DNA of 64,000 nt from Pseudomonas sp. BMS12 (GTDB taxonomy: Bacteria; Pseudomonadota; Gammaproteobacteria; Pseudomonadales; Pseudomonadaceae), in NCBI RefSeq assembly GCF_001592875.1, contig NZ_LSOF01000010.1, positions 43,482-107,481 on the forward strand, written 5' to 3'. Below the pieces are notes generated by a model. The model was given only the letters and a program-made list of their open reading frames with translations, did not search any database and was not told where the DNA came from. Below are positions 1-8,419 of this stretch, piece by piece (positions within the stretch are counted from its first letter, which is position 1; each line of letters starts with the position of its first letter). The position numbers were made by a program, and so were the translations under genes.

Positions 1-573
1 CAGCGCCTGCGCGCGCGCATCGGCCTGATCCACCAGGCGCCGCCGCTGCCGCCCCGGCAGCGCGTGGTCACTGCCGTGCTGGCCGGCAAGCTCGGCCAGT
101 GGGGCCTGGGCAAGAGCCTGCTCAATCTGCTGCACCCCGTCGATATCCCCGGTGCCCGCCAGGAACTGAGCAAGCTGGATCTGGCCGACAAGCTGTTCGC
201 CCAGTGCCAGCAGCTCTCCGGCGGCCAGCTACAGCGGGTCGGCATCGCCCGCGCGCTGTACCAGGCCCCCGAGCTGCTGCTGGCCGACGAGCCGGTCTCG
301 GCCATGGACCCGGTGCTGGCCGACCACACGCTCAGCGTGCTGTGCCGGCATGCCGAGACGCACCGGGTCACCCTGATCGCCAGCCTGCACGCGGTGGACC
401 TGGCCCTGGCGCACTTCCCGCGCATCGTCGGCGTGCGCGACGGGCAGATCGCCTTCGACCGCCCGGCCAGCGAAGTTACCCCGGAACTGCTCGACGCCCT
501 CTATGCCAACGAGCAGTTGGTGTCGCCGCAGGTACCGGCAGTAACCCTGAGCCTGCAGATTCCGCGATGCTGA
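1..573 (+). CDS. PhnC-type ABC transporter ATP-binding subunit, 5' truncated by window edge
   Basis: The open frame runs in from the left edge, so the Walker A region is outside the window. Visible are the Q-loop stretch ([10 protein letters not shown]), the ABC signature [15 protein letters not shown], the Walker B segment [13 protein letters not shown] and the H-loop histidine in [11 protein letters not shown]. The insertion after the Q-loop (residues about 20-55) and the two PhnE-like permeases downstream are typical of the phosphonate/PhnC family. The family imports phosphonates, phosphite and probably other oxyanions, and the substrate-binding protein must lie outside the window, so the substrate cannot be assigned. 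The gap to the first permease carries REP hairpins, which is unusual within a transporter operon. Confidence 0.85.
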   Translation, partial: QRLRARIGLIHQAPPLPPRQRVVTAVLAGKLGQWGLGKSLLNLLHPVDIPGARQELSKLDLADKLFAQCQQLSGGQLQRVGIARALYQAPELLLADEPVSAMDPVLADHTLSVLCRHAETHRVTLIASLHAVDLALAHFPRIVGVRDGQIAFDRPASEVTPELLDALYANEQLVSPQVPAVTLSLQIPRC

Positions 574-595
574 ACCCAATGCCGCGAATGTCACC

Positions 596-733
596 TGTAG
601 GAGGGGCTGGGCAGCACTCCACCTTGGCCGCGATGCCTCTACAGGCGCTCGGGCTGCACAGTGCCACACCGTGGGAGCGGCTTCAGCCGCGATGCCTTTA
701 CGCTGCCCCATTCGCGGCTAAAGCCGCTCCCAC
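596..733. repeat. REP elements: one degenerate copy and one inverted pair
   Basis: At 671-733 a REP hairpin beginning GTGGGAGCGGCTTCAGCCGC is followed by its inverted mate ending AAAGCCGCTCCCAC. A degenerate copy (TGTAGGAGGGGCTGG then CCTTGGCCGCGAT) precedes it at 596-645. This matches the REP-pair (BIME-like) layout found at many other sites in this window. It sits between the ATPase and permease genes of one transporter. Confidence 0.85.
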
Positions 734-760
734 AAAGCCATCCCACCTCAGGGCAGCCCT

Positions 761-1588
761 ATGCTAAGCCGCGATAACCGCGACCCCGCCGCCCTGCCCC
801 GCCTGCTGCTGACCGTGATGGCCGTAGCCCTGCTGTGGCCGGGCATCCAGCTTGCCGAGCTGAACCCGGGCGTGCTGCTGCAGGCCGACAGCCAGAGCGA
901 AATGGGCCGTTTCGTTGCCGCATTCTGGCCACCGGCGCATGGCCCGGACTTCCTCCAGCTGTTGCTGGACGCCACCCTGCAGACCCTGGCCATCGCCACC
1001 GCCGGCATGGCCCTGGCGCTGCTGGTGGCGATTCCCGCTGGCCTGGCTGCAAGTCGCGCGCTGTCGCTGACCGCCGCCTCCCGCAGCGGTCGCCCGAGCG
1101 CCCTCGGCCAGGCGCTGCGCTGGCCGGTGCGTGGCCTGCTGATCTTCCTGCGCAGCGTGCCGGAGATCGTCTGGGCGCTGCTGTTCGTGCGTGCCGTCGG
1201 CCTCGGCCCGACCGCCGGCGTGCTGGCCATCGCCATCACCTACGCCGGCATGCTCGGCAAGGTCTACGCGGAAATCTTCGAGTCGGTCGACCAGCGCCCG
1301 GCCCACGCCCTGCTACAGGCCGGCAGTGGCCGCCTGGCCGCCTTTGTCTACGGCATCCTGCCGAATGCCGCCGCCGAACTGACCTCCTACACGGTGTACC
1401 GCTGGGAATGCGCGATCCGCGCCTCGGTGGTGATGGGTTTCGTCGGTGCCGGCGGCCTGGGCCAGCAGATCGACCTGTCGCTGCGCATGTTCGCCGGTGG
1501 CGAGGTCGCAAGCATGCTGCTGACCTTCCTCCTGCTGGTGCTGCTGGCCGACCAACTCAGCCGCGTGCTGCGCGGGAGGCTGGCATGA
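761..1588 (+). CDS. PhnE-type ABC transporter permease, first copy
   Basis: A 275-residue polytopic membrane protein with about five to six hydrophobic segments: N-terminal TM near residues 10-30, others near 65-95, 120-140, 145-165 and 245-270. The binding-protein-dependent transport signature is present as the PhnE motif GFVGAGGLGQ near residue 227, preceded by YRWECAIRASVV. The family forms the membrane channel of phosphonate-type importers and pairs with the PhnC-type ATPase upstream. The stop codon overlaps the next permease start (ATGA), so the two are translationally coupled and probably form a heterodimeric channel. Confidence 0.85.
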   Translation: MLSRDNRDPAALPRLLLTVMAVALLWPGIQLAELNPGVLLQADSQSEMGRFVAAFWPPAHGPDFLQLLLDATLQTLAIATAGMALALLVAIPAGLAASRALSLTAASRSGRPSALGQALRWPVRGLLIFLRSVPEIVWALLFVRAVGLGPTAGVLAIAITYAGMLGKVYAEIFESVDQRPAHALLQAGSGRLAAFVYGILPNAAAELTSYTVYRWECAIRASVVMGFVGAGGLGQQIDLSLRMFAGGEVASMLLTFLLLVLLADQLSRVLRGRLA

Positions 1589-2352
1589 AGCGCCTGGGCA
1601 ATCTGGCGCTGCTGCTGGCGATCCTCGTCGCCGTCGCCGCGTCGTTCGCCTACCTGGGCCTGGATCTGGCGGCGCTGGGCGAGGGCGACAACCTGCGGCA
1701 CATGGGTGCCTACGCCGCACGCTTCCTGCAGCCCGACCTGAGCGCCACGCACCTGCTGGCCATCGGCCGTGGCGCCCTGGAAACCCTGGCCATGTCGGCC
1801 CTCGGCACCCTGCTCGCCGCCGTACTCGGCCTGCTGCTCGCGTTGCCGGCGGCCGGGCGCTTCGGCTGGCCGCTGCAAAGCCTGGTGCGCCTGCTGCTCA
1901 ACGGCCTGCGGGCAATTCCGGAACTGGTGTGGGCGGCGCTGATGGTGCTAGCCGCCGGCCTGGGGCCAAATGCCGGCACCCTCGCCCTGGCCCTGCACAC
2001 CGCGGGAGTCTTGGGCCGGTTGTTTGCCGAGGCCCTGGAGAACACCCCACGAGAACCGGCCGAGGCCATCCGTTTGCAGGGTGGCAGCCAGATCGCCGCG
2101 TTCTGCTACGGCACCTTGCCCAACCTGTGGCCGCAACTGCTGGCCTACTCGCTGTACCGCTGGGAAAACAACATCCGCATGGCCAGCGTGCTCGGTTTCG
2201 TCGGCGCCGGCGGCCTGGGGCAGATGCTCTACGTCAGCCTCAGCCTGTTCCAGGAGGCGCAGGCCAGCACGGTGATCCTGGCCATGCTGGTGCTGGTGTT
2301 CGCGGTGGATGCTCTGAGCGGCTGGACACGCCAGCGCTGGGTCAGGGCCTGA
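1585..2352 (+). CDS. PhnE-type ABC transporter permease, second copy
   Basis: A 255-residue membrane protein homologous to the preceding permease; both carry YRWE(C/N) followed by GFVGAGGLGQ. The ATG at 1585 overlaps the previous stop by 4 bases, and GGGAGG lies just upstream in the preceding coding sequence as a ribosome-binding site. Two tandem PhnE-like permeases after a PhnC-like ATPase is a known arrangement in some phosphonate and oxyanion importers. In this protein the EAA-like loop reads LFAEALENTPREPAEAIRLQG. Substrate unknown; phosphonate, phosphite and selenate-type assignments are all possible without the binding protein. Confidence 0.83.
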   Translation: MKRLGNLALLLAILVAVAASFAYLGLDLAALGEGDNLRHMGAYAARFLQPDLSATHLLAIGRGALETLAMSALGTLLAAVLGLLLALPAAGRFGWPLQSLVRLLLNGLRAIPELVWAALMVLAAGLGPNAGTLALALHTAGVLGRLFAEALENTPREPAEAIRLQGGSQIAAFCYGTLPNLWPQLLAYSLYRWENNIRMASVLGFVGAGGLGQMLYVSLSLFQEAQASTVILAMLVLVFAVDALSGWTRQRWVRA

Positions 2353-2446
2353 GCAGAACGCGCAGCGACTCGTCATCTGAACCATCGCGCTGAAACCGGC
2401 AGCTTGCGTCGCGCCTGAGGAGCCGCATTCCAACCCGCGCACGCCC

Positions 2447-2476
2447 TTCGCTGGATTCTCGCTTACGCGGGAATGA
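2447..2476. repeat. Short inverted repeat of the ATTCTCGC...GCGGGAAT class
   Basis: The arms ATTCTCGC and GCGGGAAT flank a TTAC-type loop and are followed by GACGA. Closely similar 'ATTCCCGC-GCGGGAAT' palindromes are dispersed in many beta- and gammaproteobacterial genomes (recalled, not searched). It lies downstream of the permease operon and may stabilise or end its transcript. Confidence 0.5.
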
Positions 2477-2514
2477 CGAGGCAGACGACCGACGTTGCCA
2501 CGCCCGCAGCGATC

Positions 2515-3480
2515 CTAGGCCTTGCTGGCCTTCGCTTCGCTGCCACCACAGTGGCCATGCTGTAGGCGATCGCGGCCCTGCTGCTTGGCCTGGTAGAGCA
2601 GGCGATCCACGGCCTCGACGAAGGTCAGGGGCGTGTCGTTGGCCTCCGGAATGATGGTACCGACGCCCAGGCTGATGGTCAGCAATGGCGCCACATTGGA
2701 CTGATCGTGGGGTATGCGCAGCTGGCGCACCAGTTGGCGGCAGCGTTCGGCGACTTTCTGCGCCGACACGGCATCGGTCTCCGGCAGCACCAGCACGAAC
2801 TCTTCGCCACCGTAACGCGCCACACAGTCACGCGGGCGCACGCCGGCCTCCTGCAGGGTCTGAGCGACGCGCCGTAGGCATTCGTCCCCCTGGATATGGC
2901 CGTAGTGGTCGTTGAACTGCTTGAAGTAGTCGATATCCAGCAGGATCAGCGACAGCGGCCGGCGCGTGCGCTGGGCGCTGCTCCACTCGATATCCATGAT
3001 CGAATCGAACATGCGCCGGTTGTTGATGCCGGTCAGGCCATCCTGATAGGAAAACGCCTCCAGCTGTTTCTGCAGGCGCAGCAGCTCTTCTTCGGTCTTC
3101 TTGCGCTCGCTGATATCGAACATGAAGCCGACCAGCGCCTCGGTCTCGCCGGCCTCGTTGCGTAGCACATGCACCACGTCGCGAATCCACACGTAATCGC
3201 CACTGGCAGTCAGCGCGCGGTAGTCGGCCTCGTGATCGATGCCGCTCTGCGATTGGGTGATACAGAAGTTGACTACCTTTTCGCGGTCTTCCTCGTGAAT
3301 ACGCTCGGCCCAGTCGTTGGCGCTGATCCAGCTCTGCTGCGTCCAGCCCAGCAGCTGTTCGATCTGCGGGCCGATGTAGGCGAAGGTCATGCTCGCCCAG
3401 TCGATCTTCCAGGGAATCGCCTTGGTCGACTCCAGCAGGGTCTTGTACACGGCGCTGTCGGCCTGGAAGGGATCGCTCAT
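2515..3480 (-). CDS. PAS-GGDEF diguanylate cyclase
   Basis: A soluble 321-residue protein. Residues about 15-135 form a PAS/PAC module (PAS core ...AFAYIGPQIEQLLGW..., PAC end GFMFDISERKKTEEELL), followed by a short coiled linker and a GGDEF domain (about 150-310). The active-site motif is GGEEF (residues 224-228), which is catalytically competent in this family, and an RxxD inhibitory-site motif (RPRD) lies exactly five residues before it. The expected product is cyclic di-GMP with feedback inhibition. No transmembrane segment is visible, so the PAS domain probably senses a cytoplasmic signal. It is a single gene reading toward the permeases. Confidence 0.9.
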   Translation of the reverse strand: MSDPFQADSAVYKTLLESTKAIPWKIDWASMTFAYIGPQIEQLLGWTQQSWISANDWAERIHEEDREKVVNFCITQSQSGIDHEADYRALTASGDYVWIRDVVHVLRNEAGETEALVGFMFDISERKKTEEELLRLQKQLEAFSYQDGLTGINNRRMFDSIMDIEWSSAQRTRRPLSLILLDIDYFKQFNDHYGHIQGDECLRRVAQTLQEAGVRPRDCVARYGGEEFVLVLPETDAVSAQKVAERCRQLVRQLRIPHDQSNVAPLLTISLGVGTIIPEANDTPLTFVEAVDRLLYQAKQQGRDRLQHGHCGGSEAKASKA

Positions 3481-3532
3481 GAGCGGGGCACCACAGGAAT
3501 GGACGTTAGCCAGAGGCTATGCCGGCAGGGCC

Positions 3533-3946
3533 CTAGAAGTCCACCTTGCCGCGCCCGGCCTTGATCGCGCCGCGCTTGCTCTTGCCCTCCAGACGGCGCT
3601 TCTTCGAACCCAGGGTCGGCTTGGTCGGGCGCCTGGCCTTCTCGGTCTTGCCGGCGCTGCGGATCAGCTCGGCCAGGCGCTCCAGGGCGTCGGCACGGTT
3701 CTGTTCCTGGGTGCGGTACTGCTGGGCCTTGATGATCACCACGCCGCCCTCGGTAATGCGGCTGTCGCGCAGCTGCAGCAGGCGTTCCTTGTAGAACGGT
3801 GGCAGCGACGAGGCCTGGCTGTCGAAACGCAGGTGCACCGCGCTGGACACCTTGTTGACGTTCTGCCCGCCGGCGCCCTGGGCCCGAATGGCGGTCAGCT
3901 CGACTTCGGCATCGGGCAGATGGACGCTGTTGGAAATCACCAGCAT
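3533..3946 (-). CDS. arfB: Alternative ribosome-rescue factor ArfB (YaeJ), peptidyl-tRNA hydrolase
   Basis: The 137-residue protein begins MLVIS, which aligns with the E. coli ArfB start, so I prefer this ATG to one ten codons upstream. The catalytic GGQ sits at residues 26-28 in AIRAQGAGGQNVNK, as in class I release factors. The C-terminal tail from about residue 100 is very rich in Lys and Arg (KARRPTKPTLGSKKRRLEGK), the part of ArfB that enters the empty mRNA channel. Role: hydrolyses peptidyl-tRNA on ribosomes stalled at mRNA ends. It lies 52 bases upstream of the diguanylate cyclase on the same strand and could be cotranscribed with it. Confidence 0.92.
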   Translation of the reverse strand: MLVISNSVHLPDAEVELTAIRAQGAGGQNVNKVSSAVHLRFDSQASSLPPFYKERLLQLRDSRITEGGVVIIKAQQYRTQEQNRADALERLAELIRSAGKTEKARRPTKPTLGSKKRRLEGKSKRGAIKAGRGKVDF

Positions 3947-4019
3947 GGCGCGGTCTTCATGGCAAACGGCGGCCAAGGATAACCCGTAGCCGCCTGCAGC
4001 AGGTCGACAGCGAACGACA

Positions 4020-4136
4020 GCCGCCTCGGAAAGGATCTTTCGAAATTATAATTAGTCTTTATAAATCAAATGTTTATATACAGAAATTAGATAGTCGGGG
4101 TTGCCATGCCCGTCCGCATTCCCTAGGGTAAAAAGC
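4020..4136 (+). promoter_or_regulatory. AT-rich leader upstream of the MFS/ggpPS pair
   Basis: About 60 bases (4033-4095) are strikingly AT-rich for this genome (AAATTATAATTAG, ATAAATCAAATG, TTTATATAC). It is the only intergenic region before the MFS gene and so probably carries the promoter. A TTGCCA box with TAGGGT 17 bases downstream exists just before the start codon but would leave almost no leader; I do not assign a specific -10/-35 pair with confidence. Confidence 0.4.
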
Positions 4137-5381
4137 ATGTGGCCCCAGATCGCACCCATCAGCTCCTTGCTGAGCGGAGTCGCACTGCTTCTGCTCGGCA
4201 ACGGCCTGCTCAACACTTTGCTCACACTCAAGGGGGCGGCTGAAGGGTACTCGACGACCATGCTCGGACTGATCATGTCGGGCTACTTCGCCGGTTTCTT
4301 CATCGGCATCTGGGTCGGCGGCCCGCTGGTTCGCCGAGTCGGCCATATTCGCGCCTTCGCCTTCTGTGCCGCCCTCGCCGCCATCTCCGCCCTGCTCCAT
4401 GTACTGATCGTGAACCCCTGGGTCTGGCTGCTGTTGCGGGTGCTCTACGGCATCGCCCTGATCAGCCTGTACATGGTCATCGAGAGCTGGCTCAACGCCC
4501 GCGCCACCAGCGAGAACCGCGGCAAGATCTTCGCCCTGTACATGGCGGTCAACCTCGGTGCCCTGGCCCTCGGCCAGCAATTTCTGCACTTCGATACCAG
4601 CCTGAGCTTCGCCCTGTTCACCGTCGCCGCGATCTTCATCGTCTCGGCGCTGATGCCGGTGACGCTGACCCGCCAGATGCAACCCAGCCTGCCGGAAGCG
4701 CCGAGCAGCAACCTGCGCGAGCTGTTCGCCATCGCCCCGCTAGCTCTCGCAGCGTCGGGCCTCTCCGGCCTGTCGCTGAGCGGCTTCTGGGGTATGGCCC
4801 CAGCCTACGCCAACCTGCTGGGCTTCGACGCCGGCGGCGTCGGCCTGCTGATGACCGCCACCATTCTTGGCGGCGCCCTGCTGCAGTGGCCGATCGGCCG
4901 CTTCTCCGACACCCACGACCGACGCTGGGTCATGTTCTGGGTCGTGACACTGGCCGTGATCACAGCCATGGCCATGGCTCTGGTACCTGCCGGCAAGTTG
5001 CTGCTCGGCCTGTTTTTCCTCTGGGGCGGCCTGTCCTTTGCCATCTACCCCCTGGGCGTGGCGCAACTGATCGACCAGTTGCAACCGGACGAAATCCTCG
5101 CCGGCTCCGGCAGCCTGCTGCTGGTCAACGGTGTCGGTGCCGCCTGCGGGCCGCTGCTGGTCGGCGTGCTGATGGAGCAGTTTGGCGCCATAGCCCTGCC
5201 GCTGTACTTCGCCGCCACCCTGGCCCTGCTGGCCGGCTACACCCTGTACCGCCTGCGCCATGTCAGCGACCTGATCAGCGGCGACCAGGCCCACTTCATG
5301 CCCATGCTGCGCACCAGCCCGACTGTGCTCGAGCTGATGCCCGATGCCCCGCCACAGGAGCACAACGAAACCACGTCTTGA
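4137..5381 (+). CDS. MFS transporter, YcaD-like
   Basis: A 414-residue protein with 12 predicted hydrophobic segments and MFS signatures: GGPLVRRVGHIRAF between TM2 and TM3, and the central repeat PIGRFSDTHDRRWVM between TM8 and TM9. The best match I can recall is the YcaD-like group. The ATG at 4137 begins the first membrane segment; a TTG 12 codons upstream is possible but less likely. It lies 88 bases before the glucosylglycerol gene on the same strand, so it may be involved in osmolyte or precursor export or uptake, but that is inference from position only. The C-terminal tail (about residues 375-414) is hydrophilic. Confidence 0.82.
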   Translation: MWPQIAPISSLLSGVALLLLGNGLLNTLLTLKGAAEGYSTTMLGLIMSGYFAGFFIGIWVGGPLVRRVGHIRAFAFCAALAAISALLHVLIVNPWVWLLLRVLYGIALISLYMVIESWLNARATSENRGKIFALYMAVNLGALALGQQFLHFDTSLSFALFTVAAIFIVSALMPVTLTRQMQPSLPEAPSSNLRELFAIAPLALAASGLSGLSLSGFWGMAPAYANLLGFDAGGVGLLMTATILGGALLQWPIGRFSDTHDRRWVMFWVVTLAVITAMAMALVPAGKLLLGLFFLWGGLSFAIYPLGVAQLIDQLQPDEILAGSGSLLLVNGVGAACGPLLVGVLMEQFGAIALPLYFAATLALLAGYTLYRLRHVSDLISGDQAHFMPMLRTSPTVLELMPDAPPQEHNETTS

Positions 5382-5392
5382 TGACGTCCGAA

Positions 5393-5431
5393 GGCTGCTT
5401 CGGCAAGGCCCCGAGCCTACCCCAAGCAGCC
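5393..5431 (+). promoter_or_regulatory. Leader stem A in the MFS-ggpPS intercistronic region
   Basis: Inverted arms GGCTGCTT (5393-5400) and AAGCAGCC (5424-5431) enclose 23 bases. The last two bases of the right arm are also the first two bases of the next hairpin (starting 5430), so the two stems cannot both form completely. Confidence 0.5.
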
Positions 5432-5460
5432 AGAACCAGGCCCTTAGGGCCATTCTGGAG
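5430..5460 (+). promoter_or_regulatory. Hairpin overlapping the ggpPS ribosome-binding site
   Basis: CCAGAA (5430-5435) pairs with TTCTGG (5453-5458), and GGCCC (5439-5443) pairs with GGGCC (5447-5451) around a TTA loop: 11 base pairs with a small asymmetric internal loop. The Shine-Dalgarno GGAG (5457-5460) begins within the right arm, 9 bases before the ATG at 5470. Folding would therefore partly hide the ribosome-binding site. A role in osmotic or thermal control of translation is inference. Confidence 0.5.
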
Positions 5461-5469
5461 AAACACGCC

Positions 5470-7734
5470 ATGCTACTCGCCACCGACCTGGACGGAACCT
5501 TCCTCGCCGGCGACCCGGAAGATCGTCTCAGCCTCTACCAGACCATCGTCGCCCACCCGGAAATCCGCCTTGCCTATGTCACCGGGCGCAGCCTGGAAGC
5601 GGTACTGCCGCTGCTGGCCGATCCGACCCTGCCGCAACCCGACTTCATCATCGCCGACGTCGGCGCCAGCCTCTACGACGGCCAGACCCTGCAACCCATT
5701 CAGCCCCTGCAAGGACAGATCGACCTGCGCTGGCCTGGCGAATCGCAGGTTGCCCAGGCCCTGGCCGGTTTTGCCGACCTGGAGCGCCAGGACGTACCCC
5801 AGGCCCGCCGCTGCTCCTACTTCTGCACCCCGGAGCGCGCCGCCGACCCGGCCCTGCTGGAGGCCGCCGAGGCGCTGGATTGCGACCTGCTGTACTCGGC
5901 CGAGCGCTATCTGGACTTCCTCCCGCGTGGGGTCAACAAGGGCTCCAGCCTGCAGGCCCTGGCCGACTGGCTGGAGCTGGAACACGACCAGGTACTGGCC
6001 GCCGGCGATACCCTGAATGACCTGTCCATGCTCAGCTCCACCTTCAAGGGCGTCTGCGTCGGCGCCTCCGAGCAGGGTCTGCTGGAGGCCACCTGCAACC
6101 ACTCACGCACCCTGCACGCCACCCGCACCGGCTGCGGCGGCATCCTCGAGGCATTCGCCCACTTCGGTTTCCTCGGCGAGCACGGCATCGCCGCCGAACG
6201 CCGCCAGGCCGCGCAACCGGGCAAAGCCGATCTGGTGATCGTCTACCACCGCCTGCCCTACGAGGAGCATCGTGTCGACGGCAAGCTGCAGCGCCGTCGT
6301 CCGACCTCGCCCAACGGCATCATTCCGACCCTGCTGAGCTTCTTCGCCGACGGCCGCAAGGGCTCCTGGGTCGCCTGGGCGGTACACGAAGAAGACAACA
6401 GCGAGGCCTTCGACACCCATACCACGGTGGACGCCGAGCGCTACCCGCGGCTGACCGCTGCGCGGGTGCCACTGAGCAAGGAGAAGGTCGACATCTTCTA
6501 CAAGCGCTTCTCCAAGGAAGCCTTCTGGCCGACCCTGCACACCTTCTGGGAGCGCGCCACCTTCAACGAGGACGACTGGCTGGTGTTCTGCGAGGTTAAC
6601 CGCGCCTTCGCCGAACGCACTGCCCTGGAGGCCGCCGAAGGCGCCGTGGTGTGGCTGCACGACTACAACCTGTGGATGGTCCCGGCCTACCTGCGCGAGC
6701 TGCGCCCGGACCTGCGCATTGCCTTCTTCCACCACACCTACTTCCCTTCCGCAGACGTGTTCAACGTGGTGCCCTGGCGCCGACAGATCGTCGGCAGCCT
6801 GCTGCAGTGCGACTACATCGGCTTCCATATTCCGCGCCAGGTGGAGAACTTCGTCGACGTGGCACGCGGTGTGTTCCCCCTCAAAACTCTCGACCGGCAG
6901 AACTGCGCGCCGCGCTTCCTCACCTACGGCTGCGCCGTGGGCCTGGAGCGCATGACCACCGCCCTGGACACCGGCACCCGCACGGTCAAGCTCGGCGCCC
7001 ACCCGGTAGGGCTGGATATCGAGCGGGTCCGCAATGCCCTGGAAGCACCGAAGATCAAGGAACTGATGACGCGTCTGCGCGAGGACCTGGCCGGGGTCAA
7101 GCTGATCCTCTCGGTAGAGCGCCTCGACTACACCAAGGGCATCCTGGAAAAGCTCAACGCCTATGAGCGCCTGCTGGCGGAAAACCCCGAGCTGCTGGGC
7201 AAGGTCACTCTGGTGACCGTGTGCGTGCCGGCGGCCAAGGAAATGACCATCTACGACGAGCTGCAGAACCAGATCGAGCAGGCGGTGGGCCGTATCAACG
7301 GCCGCTTCGCCCGCATCGGCTGGACGCCACTGCAGTTCTTCTTCCGCAGCCTGCCCTTCGAGGAAGTCAGCGCCTGGTACGCCATGGCCGACGTGATGTG
7401 GATCACCCCGCTGCGCGACGGTCTGAATCTGGTGTCCAAGGAGTTCGTTGCCGCCCAGGGCCTGCTCGGCGGTAGCGGCGTGCTGGTGCTCTCGGAGTTC
7501 GCCGGCGCCGCCGCCGAGCTCAAGGGCGCTTTGCTGACCAACCCGCATGACCCGGTGGACCTGACGCAGACCTGTTACCTGGCCCTGAACCTGCCCAAGG
7601 CCGAGGCCCAGGCGCGCCTGCGTGAGCTGTTCGACACCGTCTGCTACAACGACATCCGCCGCTGGGGCGACGACTTCCTCGACGCAGTCGGCCTGAACGA
7701 CAGCCAGCCAGCCTCGCTGGAACTGGTGAGCTGA
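5470..7734 (+). CDS. ggpPS: Fused glucosylglycerol-phosphate phosphatase/synthase (GgpPS-type)
   Basis: A 754-residue two-domain enzyme. Residues 1-240 are a HAD-type phosphatase (TDLDGT with Asp6 and Asp8; later AAGDTLNDLSML as the acidic HAD motif). Residues about 250-745 are a GT20 synthase with HDYNLWMVP (His397), RLDYTKG and LRDGLNLVSKEFVA, the trehalose-6-phosphate-synthase fold. The order phosphatase-then-synthase and the HDYNLW variant fit the fused GgpPS described in Azotobacter vinelandii, which makes the compatible solute glucosylglycerol from ADP-glucose and glycerol 3-phosphate. A trehalose-type product is the main alternative. The start at 5470 follows GGAG and places the first HAD motif at residue 4, as in the family. 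Confidence 0.85.
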   Translation: MLLATDLDGTFLAGDPEDRLSLYQTIVAHPEIRLAYVTGRSLEAVLPLLADPTLPQPDFIIADVGASLYDGQTLQPIQPLQGQIDLRWPGESQVAQALAGFADLERQDVPQARRCSYFCTPERAADPALLEAAEALDCDLLYSAERYLDFLPRGVNKGSSLQALADWLELEHDQVLAAGDTLNDLSMLSSTFKGVCVGASEQGLLEATCNHSRTLHATRTGCGGILEAFAHFGFLGEHGIAAERRQAAQPGKADLVIVYHRLPYEEHRVDGKLQRRRPTSPNGIIPTLLSFFADGRKGSWVAWAVHEEDNSEAFDTHTTVDAERYPRLTAARVPLSKEKVDIFYKRFSKEAFWPTLHTFWERATFNEDDWLVFCEVNRAFAERTALEAAEGAVVWLHDYNLWMVPAYLRELRPDLRIAFFHHTYFPSADVFNVVPWRRQIVGSLLQCDYIGFHIPRQVENFVDVARGVFPLKTLDRQNCAPRFLTYGCAVGLERMTTALDTGTRTVKLGAHPVGLDIERVRNALEAPKIKELMTRLREDLAGVKLILSVERLDYTKGILEKLNAYERLLAENPELLGKVTLVTVCVPAAKEMTIYDELQNQIEQAVGRINGRFARIGWTPLQFFFRSLPFEEVSAWYAMADVMWITPLRDGLNLVSKEFVAAQGLLGGSGVLVLSEFAGAAAELKGALLTNPHDPVDLTQTCYLALNLPKAEAQARLRELFDTVCYNDIRRWGDDFLDAVGLNDSQPASLELVS

Positions 7735-7757
7735 CGGACGCCGGTCTTCAACGATGC

Positions 7758-7791
7758 CTGGCCTGTGCGCAGCCAGCTGCGCGCAGGCCAG
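7758..7791 (+). terminator. Strong hairpin after ggpPS, probable transcript end
   Basis: CTGGCCTG-T-GCGCAGC / GCTGCGC-G-CAGGCCAG is a 34-base near-perfect palindrome with a two-base loop, 24 bases after the stop codon. No U-tract follows, so it may be a mRNA-stabilising 3' end or a weak terminator rather than a classical Rho-independent one. Confidence 0.5.
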
Positions 7792-7846
7792 ATCGCGTTA
7801 TGTGCTGTAGCGGCACCTAACTCGGTTTCGCCTGCACTCAGCTCTT

Positions 7847-7924
7847 GTAGGAGGGGCCTTGGCCGCGACACAAGCCGCGCGACTTAGCCCCAGGCTCCGC
7901 TATCGCGGCTAAAGCCGCTCCCAC
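7847..7924. repeat. REP inverted pair
   Basis: A GTAGGAGGGGCCTTGGCCGC element faces an inverted element ending GGCTAAAGCCGCTCCCAC. The two halves belong to different sequence variants of the same hairpin. Located between the convergent ggpPS and VOC-protein genes. Confidence 0.85.
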
Positions 7925-7992
7925 TGTGTGATATGCCTTTGCCGGCACGGTTGGGCAGGTTTTTTGCGGGTACGGAGCATTTGCCTAAGCGC

Positions 7993-8409
7993 TCAGACCT
8001 GGCAGTCGCCCGAACAGTTGATCATCCAGGGCACGCCGAAACGGTCGGTGAGCATGGCGAAGCCCTCGGCCCAGAAGGTGCGCTGCAGCTCCATCTGCAC
8101 GCTGCCGCCAACGCCGAGCGCGCGGTACAGGCGCTCGGCCTGGGGCATGTCCTCGGCCTGCAGGGAAATGTGGCAGCCCTTGATGCCGTCGTAGGGATCA
8201 CCCGGCATGGTGTCCGAGCCCATGAGCAACTGGCCGTCGCGATTGAGACAGGCGTGCAGGGTGCGCTCGCGGTGCTCGGGAGCGATCTCGCCGCATTGCG
8301 GGTTATCACCGAACGGCATCACCTGCAGCTCGCCGCCGATGGCCTCGGCGTAGAAGCGGAAGGCTTCGGCACACTGGCCGTCGAAAATCAGGTAGGCATG
8401 GATGTTCAT
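7993..8409 (-). CDS. VOC-family protein, PhnB-like
   Basis: A 138-residue protein beginning MNIHAYLIFDGQCAEAFRFY with the PhnB/3-demethylubiquinone-methyltransferase-like glyoxalase fold (F.G.C.EA..FY...GGE, later MGSDTMPG and RFGVPWMINC). GAGGTG stands 7 bases before this ATG and decides the start. Members are single-domain vicinal-oxygen-chelate proteins of mostly unknown substrate; the name PhnB comes from a phosphonate operon but the protein is not known to break C-P bonds. It ends with CSGDCQV, a short cysteine-containing tail. It follows the YCII-type gene by 10 bases on the same strand; the two types are often adjacent. Confidence 0.82.
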   Translation of the reverse strand: MNIHAYLIFDGQCAEAFRFYAEAIGGELQVMPFGDNPQCGEIAPEHRERTLHACLNRDGQLLMGSDTMPGDPYDGIKGCHISLQAEDMPQAERLYRALGVGGSVQMELQRTFWAEGFAMLTDRFGVPWMINCSGDCQV

Positions 8410-8419
8410 CACAGGCACC

